Source: Limnomonas spitsbergensis
Taxonomy: Eukaryota > Chlorophyta > Chlorophyceae > Chlamydomonadales
DNA: 64,000 nucleotides
Reading direction: 5' to 3'
Assembly (NCBI GenBank): GCA_037349105.1
Contig: JAYJMM010000037.1
Coordinates: 2,976,001-3,040,000, forward strand
In this document: positions 26,001-33,603 of the stretch, in pieces
How positions within the stretch are numbered: position 1 is the first letter of the stretch
Layout of the letters: the number at the start of each line of letters is the position of its first letter
Made by a program: the position numbers and the translations under genes
The notes under the pieces: generated by a model
Seen by the model: the letters and a program-made list of their open reading frames with translations, nothing else
What the model was told of the DNA's origin: nothing
Database searches by the model: none

Positions 26001-26337
26001 GTTATCCCTAAACCACATGCATTCCCAGCCCTGGGTGGACAAGGTCTTATTTTCCCACTGGACAATTGCACAACGGGTAGTAGCTGAGTTGTTGCTGGAC
26101 CACCCTTCAATAATCAGTTTAGAACCGTGCATACCCGCTGGGCCTTGCTGAACGCTCGACCGCGTGGGGCTGGTAGGGAATGACTAGGCTCAATTCCAGC
26201 CCTTCAGTAATCAGTGGTGTGTTGCTCTGTTGCAGGACTTCCCGGATGTTGATTCCATGCCCCGGGTGGACGAGCTCCTGTTCTCACTGCGCAACCGGGT
26301 GGAAGCGCTGAATGACCCCTCGGCCAGAAGGATTTAG
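2099..26337 (+). CDS. SRFR1: SRFR1/TTC13-family tetratricopeptide repeat protein
   Basis: Nineteen exons join with consistent phases to 1,018 aa: 2099-2272, 2385-2474, 2813-2914, 4170-4280, 5014-5388, 5954-6077, 6828-7420, 7756-7854, 8514-8654, 9159-9332, 9828-9965, 10672-10761, 21823-21957, 22057-22170, 22877-22969, 23663-23786, 24043-24206, 25130-25243, 26236-26337. The start is the ATG opening an N-terminal TPR region. Residues about 95-280 are a Ser/Ala/Gln-rich linker. TPR units follow in exons 6-8 (for example ADTWKRRGQARSALG and IWNVLGLCSTSQGD). The C-terminal half carries family signatures: FYQKDMALY, PLFK-ELWCKK, WRDAMDIVVKWRQLSEPND, EFEQGFGSHTPMYTGQTKC, VRYYMNFPRAL, and an EFSIRTPVTPPRW segment. 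Plant SRFR1, a TPR negative regulator of immunity and transcription, has a similar length; TTC13 is the animal relative. Intron 2 starts with GC. An optional in-frame exon at 3228-3353 would add 42 hydrophobic residues but is uncertain. Function in an alga is inferred from the family only. Confidence 0.9.
2475..2812 (+). other. GC-AG intron 2 of the SRFR1-like gene
   Basis: Exon 2 ends in GAG followed by GCAAGT, and the intron ends CCCCAG before AACGCT. A GC donor with otherwise strong consensus is the usual minor variant of U2-type introns. Joining here keeps phase 0 and TPR continuity; the nearest GT alternatives do not. Confidence 0.7.
3708..4057. mobile_element. TA-flanked inverted-repeat MITE (family A)
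   Basis: The left end TACCGTAGATTCATATTGCC and the right end, read on the opposite strand (TACCGTAGATTTGAATAGCC), form imperfect terminal inverted repeats that extend inward through a TTCAGGTAT or CTCAGGTAT stretch. A second inverted pair lies inside (CCTCACCCCTAAG and its complement, plus CAGTTTTCAGTCG and its complement), so the whole element can fold on itself. No ORF is present. The flanking TA dinucleotides fit a TA target-site duplication of the Tc1/mariner (Stowaway-like) type, which is an inference. It sits inside intron 3. Related copies lie at about 7462-7650 (decayed) and 59053-59256. Confidence 0.72.
4287..4388 (+). repeat. Interstitial plant-type telomere repeats
   Basis: GTTTAGGGTTTAGGG occurs at about 4287 and again at about 4371, matching two short runs of the TTTAGGG unit. 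Both are inside intron 4 of the SRFR1-like gene. A third run is at about 41784. They are too short to be a telomere, and suggest either repair scars or simple slippage. Confidence 0.6.
4395..4565 (+). mobile_element. Dispersed SINE/MITE-like element (family B)
   Basis: It shares the family B landmarks in order: a GC-rich start with a CTGATGGGGACCAAACCTTG core, then a GGCGTACGGCC segment, a CAAGCAACAGGGC segment, and a tail with GTAGCTGAAGTGC. No ORF is present. It lies within intron 4. Confidence 0.6.
5453..5615 (+). mobile_element. Dispersed family B element
   Basis: It contains GCGGGGCAGCCGCC, a repeated ACAGGCCTGCGGCTWGTGGCC block, AGCAGCATGGCCTGCTGCAC and a tail GATGTAGCTGAAGTGTAGCT, matching the family B order. 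The internal ACAGGCCTGCGGC block is duplicated. It lies in intron 5. Confidence 0.55.
5745..6005 (+). repeat. Tandem duplication spanning the exon 6 acceptor
   Basis: Two adjacent units, about 5745-5870 and 5871-6005, share intron sequence (GCAGGGCAG, a CAAATWAGTAAACAGC stretch), an acceptor, and the start of exon 6. The first copy would encode VNNGMVGEAKKLLDRVMQ, the real one INNGKVDEAEKLLDQVLK. The first copy is cut at the duplication junction and runs into intron sequence with a stop, so only the second is used in the model. Confidence 0.85.
6270..6827 (+). other. Long pyrimidine-rich 3' part of intron 6
   Basis: About 550 bp dominated by C and T on the plus strand leads into the exon 7 acceptor. 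Long open frames here are consequences of the base composition. It may serve simply as an extended polypyrimidine tract. Confidence 0.6.
7462..7650. mobile_element. Decayed family A MITE copy
   Basis: The internal landmarks match the 3708-4057 and 59053-59256 elements: TTTACCTCAAGTATGA, AAATGCTGTCCTCC, GACTGGAAACTGGC and ATTATGAGGGGAGACAAAG. The terminal TACCGTAGATT motif is eroded. It lies in intron 7. Confidence 0.5.
8311..8880 (+). repeat. Partial copies of exon 9 on both sides of exon 9
   Basis: Upstream acceptor-side copies are at about 8311-8365 (TGGCACCAACGCCAGTGAGG) and 8403-8466 (GGGCACCAACATGGGCCAG); the second is preceded by the same CCCTCCACCCTCCTCCTG tract as the true acceptor. 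Downstream donor-side copies are at about 8724-8795 (GGGGCATGCAGGACATTTGC) and 8828-8870 (GCTGAGATGCAGCCAATTTT). All have substitutions, indels or stops and are not expected to be used. Confidence 0.82.
8943..9158 (+). repeat. About 28-bp minisatellite before exon 10
   Basis: Around seven degenerate units contain CGCACCCACCCAGGCCC and ACACTTATG. The final unit passes directly into the exon 10 acceptor (CCCATTCCCACAG). Like other arrays in this gene it abuts a 3' splice site. Confidence 0.75.
9365..9575. mobile_element. Composite or rearranged family B element
   Basis: It begins in reverse orientation (ATTCAGCTATGCATCAGCTA) and ends with forward tail sequence (TAGCCGAAGCGCCCTCTAAT). Between them is a degenerate AAGGTATGGTCCC core, so it looks like two partial copies joined. 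It lies in intron 10. Confidence 0.45.
9619..10175 (+). repeat. Partial copies of exon 11 on both sides of exon 11
   Basis: Upstream copies are at about 9619-9660 (GCAGGGCATTCTGTCCAATG) and 9729-9800 (CTTCCTGCCCAATGCCTGCC). A downstream copy is at about 10051-10175 (CAGGCTGTCAAGGGGTTGGT, then GTCTGGGTACGCAGC). The true exon is 9828-9965. The 9729-9800 copy is close in sequence but has an in-frame TAG. Confidence 0.82.
10320..10640 (+). repeat. Degenerate GATCTGTG-rich repeats in intron 11
   Basis: Repeated short motifs (GGATCTGTG, AGATCTGTGCCT, GAAGTGGATYTGT) at irregular 30-50 bp spacing fill the intron before exon 12. No ORF or splice site is conserved between units. Confidence 0.55.
11452..21822 (+). 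repeat. 77-bp satellite of 3' splice-site modules in intron 12
   Basis: About 134 head-to-tail units of 77 bp (some 74-76 bp near the right end) fill the intron between exons 12 and 13. Each unit begins GTGGTATTGGGTGGGC. It continues through an ATGCTCATGCAACCGAGATG segment and a branch-point-like TTTGCTAATGCATG, and ends in the tract TTTCCTCTTCTGCTGCAG. The spacing from CTAAT to CAG, about 30 nt, is normal for a U2-type 3' splice site. The last unit passes into exon 13, whose first bases (GTGGTATGGGTGGACCTGCT) are near-identical to a unit start. Decayed precursor-like units lie at about 11131-11175 and 11310-11360. The many ORFs of 75 or 152 codons are products of the repeat: 77 is not a multiple of three. 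Confidence 0.95.
22155..22450 (+). repeat. Donor-edge repeats downstream of exon 14
   Basis: The exon 14 end (GAGGACATGTATCAG followed by GTGAGG) recurs in degenerate form at about 22220, 22254, 22293, 22331 and 22371 (for example TGGACATGTATCAGGGTG). The copies are separated by G-rich spacers such as AAAGGAGGGCAGGAGGGG. Some retain a GTG-type donor. Confidence 0.78.
23085..23662 (+). repeat. Acceptor-edge copies upstream of exon 16
   Basis: Degenerate copies of the exon 16 acceptor and first 40-50 bases lie at about 23085-23150, 23186-23270, 23306-23361 and 23595-23640. They share CTGCAG or CCGCAG, then CCCCARCCAGC, GGATGCGTAC, and GTTCAGCATCCGCA-like segments. The real exon begins at 23663. 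A family B element (about 23405-23590) appears to interrupt the fourth copy. Confidence 0.8.
23405..23590 (-). mobile_element. Dispersed family B element, reverse
   Basis: The reverse orientation shows GACTCAGCTATATGTCAGCT at the left, then GCCCTGCTGCTTTGG, GGTCCTGGTTTGTTCCC and a GC-rich end. It lies in intron 15. Confidence 0.55.
23838..23990 (-). mobile_element. Dispersed family B element, reverse
   Basis: It contains AGCTGCGTTTCAGCTTTGG, CGGCCGCCGCTATAGGCC and AAGGTTTGGTCCACATTGGC. It lies in intron 16. Confidence 0.5.
24385..24745. mobile_element. Two nested or adjacent family B elements
   Basis: Family B landmarks occur in both orientations: CAACAGCTCAGCTGCAGTTC at the left, ACCATGGGGATCAAATCTGG and TTGGCCTACGCCAAGCCAC in the middle, ACGTTGCAGCTGAAG near 24590, and CCAGGTTTGGTCCC near 24670. 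This suggests two insertions. It lies in intron 17. Confidence 0.45.
25795..25950 (+). mobile_element. Dispersed family B element
   Basis: A good forward copy with GGCGGGGCGGCCAACACTGG, CGATGGGGACCAAACCTTGA, TTTAAGCAGCTGGGCCTGC and the tail TGATGTAGCTGATTGTAGCT. It lies in intron 18. Confidence 0.65.
25976..26090 (+). repeat. Decayed upstream copy of the last exon
   Basis: It aligns with exon 19 at an offset of about 248 bp: TGCCCTGTTGTAG then GACTACCTCAATCGTTATCC, CCCTGGGTGGACAAGGTCTT, and TTGCACAACGGGTAG matching the exon's CTGCGCAACCGGGTG. It has stops in every plausible frame. Flanking intron sequence is also shared. Confidence 0.8.
26127..26205 (+). repeat. Dispersed repeat family C, copy 1
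   Basis: GTGCATACCCGCTGGGCCTT, then CTGAACGCTCGACCGCG, GGGGCTGGTAGGG and a CTCAATTCCAGC end. A second copy is at about 29530-29607 in the same orientation. Confidence 0.6.
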
Positions 26338-28150
26338 TGGGATAGTGACAAGCGCTATACCACTTGTAGGGTAGAACACTTGCAAGAAAATTTTGCGTTG
26401 GGAGCCACCTACGCTTCAAGGAGGGGGCCGTCAGTGGCCCCTCTGGCCTCAAGCCTAACGGCTCAAGTGATATTTCGTCAGCCCTGTAGTTTCCCCCTAC
26501 GGATAACGCCTCAAAAGAAAAAACACAATTTATGGCTCTGCATCACAAACTTATGTCTCAGGACCTCGAATGACTGCTCGTTGACGTCCTGTCCAATGGG
26601 GTATCTTTCTTTTCGGATCCATGTTGTTTTGCCTTGAACCCAGAGGGTGCGATCCAAGTCCTTGATGGTGGTGACGTGCTATTCTGGAGGTAGATCCCAC
26701 GCGCCTCCAAGTGCCCCATGGAGCAGACGCTGGAATGGCTCCCAACCTGAGATTCAAACCACTGCCTGAGTGTGAAATGTTTGACAGGGCCTCATAACAC
26801 AGGGTCTGTCGAGCAAGGGCACGTTGCAATGCTTCGATACCTGGTTATGGTATGTATGAACTGTGGACTGCTTACCATAATTCTACACCTGGGCCTCATT
26901 TGACCAGAGCTGGGTGCCGAGTGGCCAAATTAAACAGCAGACTGCACACTGACATCGAAACCAAATCATTCTGTAGCAAGCTCTTATCTTAAGCACAGTA
27001 CAAATGAATGGCATGACGCACACGTCTTGCTACCATAAGTCACGCCTTCACGGTACAGCATGTAGGACATCCACATGCTTGCTATGATTTTTAAAAAGTA
27101 ATCCTTATCTAGAAAACATTTTCTGAAGATTTTTTTTCAACCAGCGACAGTGAACCAGACAATTTATTAACTTCAGAGAAAGATGTGCACGAAAGGGACA
27201 GATACAAGTATGTATTAGTTTCAGGCTGTGCGCGTCAGGTTACAATTGGGTGGTGTGTCCTATACTCCACGTGCTGGATGGAGACGTTCATTTTATAATG
27301 GGGAGGAGCGCGAACGCTACAGCCCCCTACCAGAAATTAAACGGTGCAGTACGCCACTTGGACGCCTGCTGCTGACCCCGCCCACGAGGTGCAATGTGGG
27401 CAGAGACTACAGAGGGACAACCTTGGTGATCATTGTGCCCACCCCGTCAGGTAAGTATGATTCCTTATCGCCGAGTAGGGATTTAGTAAATGTCGTAGTT
27501 TAAAATGAACATATTTGCGATGGTGGGGTCTTTTAAAGCCACCAGACTGTGGTCAGAGATGTCAAGGAGGTCCTGCTCATAAAACGGGTTATATTCCTGA
27601 TTTTTGGTGGGATATCTATTGCATTGACACACCCCGATGGTGCTGATGCTCGACCAGTCTGGCTTGAGGGCACCGCCAACAATGTGGCGTCAGGGCGGTG
27701 CGTGAGGAGCGACCGCATCCTGACCGGCTGCAGCATCAACCCCCCTGGTAGGGGCACCGCCGATAGTGGATAGCTCGGCTCTTCGTGCGTCGATCCACGA
27801 TGATGTATAAAGCCATACGGTACCTCCCAAATTTTGATTGATTAACTGATGATCATCTCACTGGAACAGCAATCGATATACGTTTATGTCATCCGTCATG
27901 ATAAATTTCAGCATGTAGGCTGGATGCATGTGAGCAGTTCATGGACTGATGATGCGACAGGATGCCATTGTCGGTACTGGACGAGTGCCAGACCAGGTGC
28001 CCACCGAGTGTTGAGGTACCAGATTGCAAAACTGGCACAGTCCATGAGTGGTCCATGGGCATCAAAATGCGCATGGCCCATGCAGCATTGGCATGGGACC
28101 TGCTGTGCTTTTAAAATACATGTCTTGTCTACCGTATCTCACACTCTCTA
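26338..28150. other. 3' flank and intergenic DNA without a recognised gene
   Basis: This follows the stop of the SRFR1-like gene. I see no spliced or intronless gene here. Short ORFs (for example about 27228-27503) lack any recognisable family or codon character. Part is probably the 3' UTR. Confidence 0.5.
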
Positions 28151-28159
28151 ACTGTTGAC

Positions 28160-28740
28160 GCTCTTGACCTTAGCTTAAAGGAACATATACGGGCGCATTC
28201 CTTAGAAGTCCGTCACTCTTCCTCGCCCAACGCGCTCCTCCGGACCCTGAAACCCTCTAACGCGTTAGAATCTAACGCTGTCCCTTACGACACTCACCTG
28301 TTTTGTTTTTAGGGATCTCCTTTATGGGAGACTGTAAAAAAAGTGTGCCTAGAAAAAAAAAGTGACTAAAAAAAAAAAAAAAAAAAAAAAAGACGGTCAC
28401 CAAACCTACTATGCCGAAGCGACGGCTCACGACGCTCCGCAGGCACAGGCCAGGGGTGGGTTGCCACGAAGTGTTCTACCGCAAGCGCGGCCTCGATCAA
28501 AAGAAGCGCATTAGCAATGCGATTCTATTGCACCCAACGTCGGGTGTAGGCGACATGAATTCGAAAAGCTTTTGGGCCGCGCGGCGATGACATTTCTCCG
28601 CCGCCACCCACCCGACGTAATCGTCTGTGACTAATGCCGTACTGGTGTCAGTCGCTTACAGCCTAGCATCGATGATACTGTCAAGCGGAGGTCGCGAGTT
28701 CGATACCTGCCGGTGGCAGAAAAAAATGTTGCATATCGTG
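28160..28740 (+). other. tRNA-like element and poly(A) tract, possible retroposon
   Basis: A run of about 25 A lies near 28368-28392, preceded by other A-rich runs. Further on, about 28637-28711 contains a B-box-like GAGTTCGATAC inside a potential T-arm (GCGAG, TTCGATA, CCTGC). A weak A-box-like TGGTGTCAGTCGC lies about 40 bp before it, and the ends (TGCC and GGCA) can pair. No clean cloverleaf or anticodon can be fixed. A tRNA-derived SINE head or a tRNA pseudogene are the likeliest readings. Confidence 0.35.
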
Positions 28741-28944
28741 CGTTATCGCACTGACACGCCGATGGTTGTTAGCACCCGAAAGAAAACAACCCTGAAAAAG
28801 AGCGAAGGGTTCAAGAAAATAAAAGACACCAAAAGAAACCCGGGGAAGGTGCCAAAGATCCCCACGATTTTTTTTGTTTTTTTTATTCACAAGTTCACAC
28901 CCGCTCGTCTTCAAGCTACGGCGGTCCCATCACTTTTTATTTCA

Positions 28945-29098
28945 GCGTGCTTCAGCTACAGCTCAGCTACATCAGGGAGCCAGTATATGCAAGCATTACC
29001 GATCAGGCCCACAGGCCATTGTCCAATCCTGGTTTGGTCCCCATCAGCCCAGTGGTGGCCACCCAGCAGCCACATGAAATTGGTCTGGTACGCACTGA
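28945..29098 (-). mobile_element. Dispersed family B element, reverse
   Basis: The reverse orientation is clear: GCTTCAGCTACAGCTCAGCT at the left, CAGGCCCACAGGCCATTG, CTGGTTTGGTCCCCATCAGC and GTGGTGGCCACCCAGCAGCC at the right. Confidence 0.65.
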
Positions 29099-29529
29099 TA
29101 GAACACAAGATGCCCACGCGGCCAAGCTTTTTTGAGCTGGGCCCAGAGGTCTATGACGTTACATCTCTGGGCCCTGCTTAAAAAGGCAGGGCCGCTGGGC
29201 CCAGCAGTGTCACTAACTGATATAAATGCTGCAGTTTAAGAGACCTTGGAATAGGGCTTTGATGCTGCCTGGCAGACCAACCTGGATCCTAAATCCTGCT
29301 CGGCCAGCCCTTGGGCCGTGACGCATCACTGCATCTGCCTACCTACACTAAGACAACACTCCCTGTTCCTATGGCAAATCATGCCAGGACCAGAAGTGGT
29401 GATTTTGAGTTGTGCGGCAGTGGTATGGTTGACAATCTAGCCCTGGTCAGGCACCTAACCCATGCTCTTGAACTAGGATCTGCCCCTGATATTTTCTAGA
29501 TCTGCCCAGGACAACCCAGTTTAGAATGG

Positions 29530-29607
29530 TGCATACCCGCTGGTCCCTGCTGAACCCTCGACCACGGTGGGGCTGGTGGGGGACGAGCAAGCTCAAATCC
29601 AGCTACC
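29530..29607 (+). repeat. Dispersed repeat family C, copy 2
   Basis: GTGCATACCCGCTGGTCCCT, CTGAACCCTCGACCACG, GGGGCTGGTGGGG and CTCAAATCCAGC, matching the copy at 26127-26205. Confidence 0.6.
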
Positions 29608-29609
29608 AT

Positions 29610-30594
29610 GCACAGCTGGGTCCATGGTGCAACCACACCACAATCCTGTGCAATATTGAAAGAAAAATGGAAACCGGTGAGGTAGACAGCGGGAGGGAGT
29701 GGATCGTTTGGCGTGTTTGATCCTCCAACCATAGGGCCCAGGACTACCAAGTAAGCACAGCAAAAAACATGAGAGCACGTCTGGTGTCCGGATATACCGT
29801 GCTCCTCATATGGGAGGCAGTGTGGGCGGCCGTTGTTTTATATCTCTGCAGACCCGGGCGAAGTATGAAACGGTATGCCGCAGTTACAACTTCCCGATCA
29901 CGAGTTCTTCAATAATCAGCTCAAATATACCATCAAGGCGCAAGCAATCAAGGCATATTAATTTCCCAGGCCTAGTTCAGAGAACAGCCTTCTGGCTGGG
30001 AAGAAGAAACACAGTTTCAAATGCCACAAATATAACAATTTGTGGGTTTGACGGTGAGTCAATTAATGCCCAGATATACATGTCATTAGTGTTGTTATTG
30101 ACAGGCCAATGTGACATCTCTCGAGTCGAGGCAGCAAGGCATAAGAAAACATTGGTCGCTAAGCTCATGAACAATTGATCGCAGAAAAGGGGGAAATTCT
30201 ACGAAGAATGCAGATCTCGAGGCTGAATTTATTCACGCACAAAACAAGGGGAAAGCCAATGCACGGGTTGATCATGTCAGAAACAATTCAGGGCGACAGG
30301 GCGCAAGCGCAGGAACCCATGAGATGGTCATTTCCATATGTTAGAAGGCAACACACTTGTATACCGTTACCATTACAATGTGCTATATGTTACTTAGAGT
30401 GGCCGCCAAAAGGCTGGCTGGTCCAGATGGCAGGCCTCTTAAGCTGTTGCTCTGTGACTACTCCGGGAGGGCTCCACATCTTTCTGCCTGCTGCGACAAA
30501 AGTCCGGCTGGTCTCAGTGACAGCGTCCAGGGCAGTCAGTCAGAATGCTTTGGCGTGCTGGCGCTGGCAGCCGACATGCCGGTCATCCGCCTGC
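29610..30594. other. Intergenic or 3' flank, nothing recognised
   Basis: A/T-richer DNA with no gene model. It lies downstream of the stop codon of the minus-strand membrane protein gene and probably includes its 3' UTR. Confidence 0.5.
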
Positions 30595-33500
30595 CTACAC
30601 GGGCTCCTTGGCCTCAGGGGTGCCAGCAACGTTCCTGACCTCCTTGATGATGTACTCCATGTTCTCAGCCTGTCCCAACACAATGACCAGCAGGCCGTTG
30701 GCGCACGCAGTCATGATGGAGCCTGTGGGAGGGACAGGGGCGTCATTGTAAGGATATCTTAAGGACCGGATAAATCTCTGTTCCCTTGCTAGCTGATCAT
30801 GGGCTTGGAATCTAGGTGATTGGAAACTGCAGGTCGTTTACCGGTACTGCACTTCATAGTTTCAGTTTTCCGTCCCATACGACTTGGGCAATTTTTGCCA
30901 CCTCCCAATTTCTGCCATTCATATTGTTTATCTTGGCAGGCTAATGGTGCCTTGTCCCCTCTTCCAAACACAAGACGCATCGAAGGCCTAGCTGATTAAG
31001 GCCCATCGATCATTTTAAACCCTTTGGTTCTACCCAACAGTCAACAGACCAGCAGTCCTAAATATGGTGTACTCTATGAATACACGTGTCAGCCATGCCA
31101 GAAGCAAAATCTTACAAACGGCAATAGCCAGAAATCCAATGCCGATAGGAGCTTTTAAATGCTGTTATTAACAGACTCGCCTGCCACAACCGTCTTGACA
31201 GTGTGCATTTGAGGGGTCATCTGGTAGTAATCCACAGAAGTCTGCATGCAAAGCAGCAAAGGATGCATGGCAAGCAATGTTGGCAAAAGGAGGAAAAGGT
31301 GTCAGCCAAAGGAGGTGAGAGGATGCGCATGTGAGGGCATTCTTGCAGTTATTTTTAGCGGTCTGCAATGCAAAGGATTGTAAGCCATGCTCGCAATCCA
31401 AGGTACATAAAGGGTTTATTTGACGGTGACCCACAGCATTCTGCGTGCAGCGGAAGAGCTGGCAATCGTGTGCGGCTGTGGAATAATCTGGTCGCGATCC
31501 ACTTTTTTTCAATGCAAATAAAGCGAGTTTGGCTAGCAGAGGGAGGCAGAAGGAGGCAGAGGTAGGCAGAGGGTCTGCAGCTGAGGGGCTTCCGAGTGGT
31601 GATCCACAGCAGTCCACATGCAAAGGACTAGTGGAGGCCATGCTGGTAAAGGAAGCAAGGTTGGCCACTAGGCAACCAGAGGGAGATTTAGGATGTGAGG
31701 CTGAGGGGCTGCCTAATGGTACTACACAGCGGCCTGGGTACAAGGGAAGTGATATTGGCTATCGGAGGGAGGGAGATGGGGTGCAGATCGATAATAATTC
31801 ATACAGTCAGTCTAATGCTGCGCTGGGGTCGTATGGCTGAGGATGGCTGAAGGAATGATGCACACTGCTGCTGAGTCCCATGTTAGGTATGTCGGTAAAA
31901 AAAAAATTAAAGCTTGATCATTCATCGACCTACGGCCAATTCGCCCAAGAAGCAGGACTTGCTGCTAAAAGCTCCCTAGTTTATCGCTGCGGCGTGCAAG
32001 CTGGATTTCAGCTGAAGGCTGAAGCACCCTAAATTGAACAGCAAATATCTGTAAAGGGCTTTTAACTTAATTAAATCAAATGCCCCTTACCCCTATGAGT
32101 CTATGGTACCTGGACGGAGTAGAAGGCGTTGGAGGCTTCAATGAACAACATTGTGGCGATGACAGCCAAGCCCATGAATGACATCCTGAACTTCTGGAGC
32201 GTGCCGGTGGCGGCAGTGGCGGCCACGCCCATGACAACAATGAACTCGTAGGACATGATGAACCACCTGACATTGTGTGCGACCAGGCAAGGCGAGGGGT
32301 CAGAGCAGGCAGGTCAGGGGCGGGTGGGTGGGCAAATAGGTGAGGGGGCAGGCATGCAGGTAGGTGAGGCAGGTAGGCAGGCGGTCTGAAAGGCGGGCAG
32401 GCAGGAATACGGGCGGGAGGGTAGGACGGCAGGCCACCGGGCGGGCGGGTTGGCAGGCAGGCAGGCAGGCGGGTGGGTTCACCGGCGGGCAGGCAGGCAG
32501 GCAGGTGGGTTGACGGATGGGTGGGCAGGCAGGCGGGCGATTGACCACGGGCGGGCCGGTCGGCACGAGGGTGGACCGGCAGGCAGGCGGGCGGGCGGGC
32601 AAACAGGCGGGTTGATAGGCAGGCAGGCAGGAATGCGGGAGGCTTGAAGGGCGGGCAGGCAGGCGGGCGGGCGGGCGGGATAACAAGTAAGGAGGGAGGC
32701 GGGCGGGTTGACCACAGGCGGGCCGGCCGGCAGGCGGGTTGACCGGCAGGCTGACGGGCTGGCGGGCTGACAGGCAGGTTGATAGGCAGGCAGGCAGGCA
32801 GGAATGCGGGAGGCTTGAAGGGCGGGCTGACAGGCAGGCAGGCAAGCGGGATAACAGGTAAAGAGGGAGGCAGGCGGGTTGACCACGGGCAGGAAGGCAG
32901 GCCAGCGGGCCGGCCGGCAGGCAGGTTGACCGGCAAGCGGGTGGGCAGGGAGACAGGTAGGTTGATAGGCGGGCAGGCGGGAATGCGGGAGGCTTGAAAG
33001 GCGGGCAGGCAGGCAGGCAGGTGGGCGTGTTGACAGGTGGGCGGGCAGGCAGGCAGGGGGCAAGTTTTTTGTTGGTTAGGTTGGCAGGTGGGCGGGTTGA
33101 CGAGCAGGCAGGCTGGCAGGCAGACAGGTGAGTTGACGGGTGGGTAGGTAGGCAGGCCAGCGGCAGGCAGGCACGCAGGCCAGCGGTTTCACAGCGGTTT
33201 CATGAGCAAGCAGGTAGTCTGGTCACTCTGGTGTACAGGAGGCCTGCGATATATTTTTGACCAGAGCAGATACAGGGAGGCAGGGGGCAGATCCAGGCCA
33301 GGTCTCTGGAGCTGTCTCGGAGCAGCCGAGCAGGTCTCTGTAGCAGGTCTCGGAAAATACAACAATCTTGCTTAATTAGGGAGCTGCTTAGAAGCTGACT
33401 CGGCAGATCGAAACCGATCGCTGTTGCTCATGACGAAAATATCGAGCACGCCTCACCAGTAGCTATAGACGTTCATGCAGGAAGACTGTGCCGTGTTGAA

Positions 33501-33603
33501 GAAGGGGATGAAACGCAGTGCAGCGGTGCCGTCCTGCTGAGTCACCACGTCGGGCATGTCCATACAGATCCTCTGCATTGAAGCCAGGCCTCCCAAGTAG
33601 ACT
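30595..33603 (-). CDS. Multi-pass membrane protein of unknown function, partial model
   Basis: Three minus-strand exons are supported: 33457-33603, 32110-32266 and 30595-30722 (stop TAG). The first two join across a split Trp codon, giving VYSYWWFIMSYEF. They encode a loop with several Cys and Met residues, then two hydrophobic segments (FIVVMGVAATATG; FMGLAVIATMLFIEA). The last exon encodes a further one (SIMTACANGLLVIVLG) and an acidic-basic tail ending KEPV. The second and third exons do not join in phase: one ends at phase 0 and the other needs one leading base. A short exon between 30723 and 32109 is therefore missing, probably encoding a loop. The 5' end is also missing; a minus-strand segment near 34452-34493 ending in a GTGCGT donor is a weak candidate. 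I do not recognise the family. Confidence 0.62.
31195..31765. repeat. Degenerate 120-130 bp tandem repeats
   Basis: Several units share TGAGGGGCT, a GGTGATCCACAGCAGTCC or GGTAGTAATCCACAGAAGTC segment, and ATGCAAAG followed by a purine-rich AAGGAGG stretch. Recognisable units start near 31205, 31585 and 31700. They lie in the intron between the last two known exons of the membrane protein gene. The minus-strand ORF across them is a by-product. Confidence 0.5.
32280..33185. repeat. GGCA/GGCG tetranucleotide-rich array
   Basis: Nearly 900 bp of interspersed GGCAG and GGCGG units on the plus strand, with longer recurring segments (GGAATGCGGGAGGCTTGAA at about 32632, 32803 and 32982). It sits immediately before the 32110-32266 exon in its gene's direction. 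Strong strand asymmetry makes long ORFs on both strands, which are not genes. G-rich runs could form secondary structure. Confidence 0.85.

Noticed and set aside
28637..28711. A functional tRNA gene
   Set aside because: Only the T-arm and part of the acceptor stem pair well; no convincing D or anticodon arm could be drawn.
31168..31743. A 191-codon minus-strand ORF
   Set aside because: It runs over degenerate 120-130 bp repeats, has no recognisable domain, and has no compatible splice sites to the neighbouring exons.
32076..32936. A 286-codon Pro/Leu/Ala/Cys-rich minus-strand ORF
   Set aside because: It is translation of the GGCA/GGCG array running into part of a real exon in the wrong frame.
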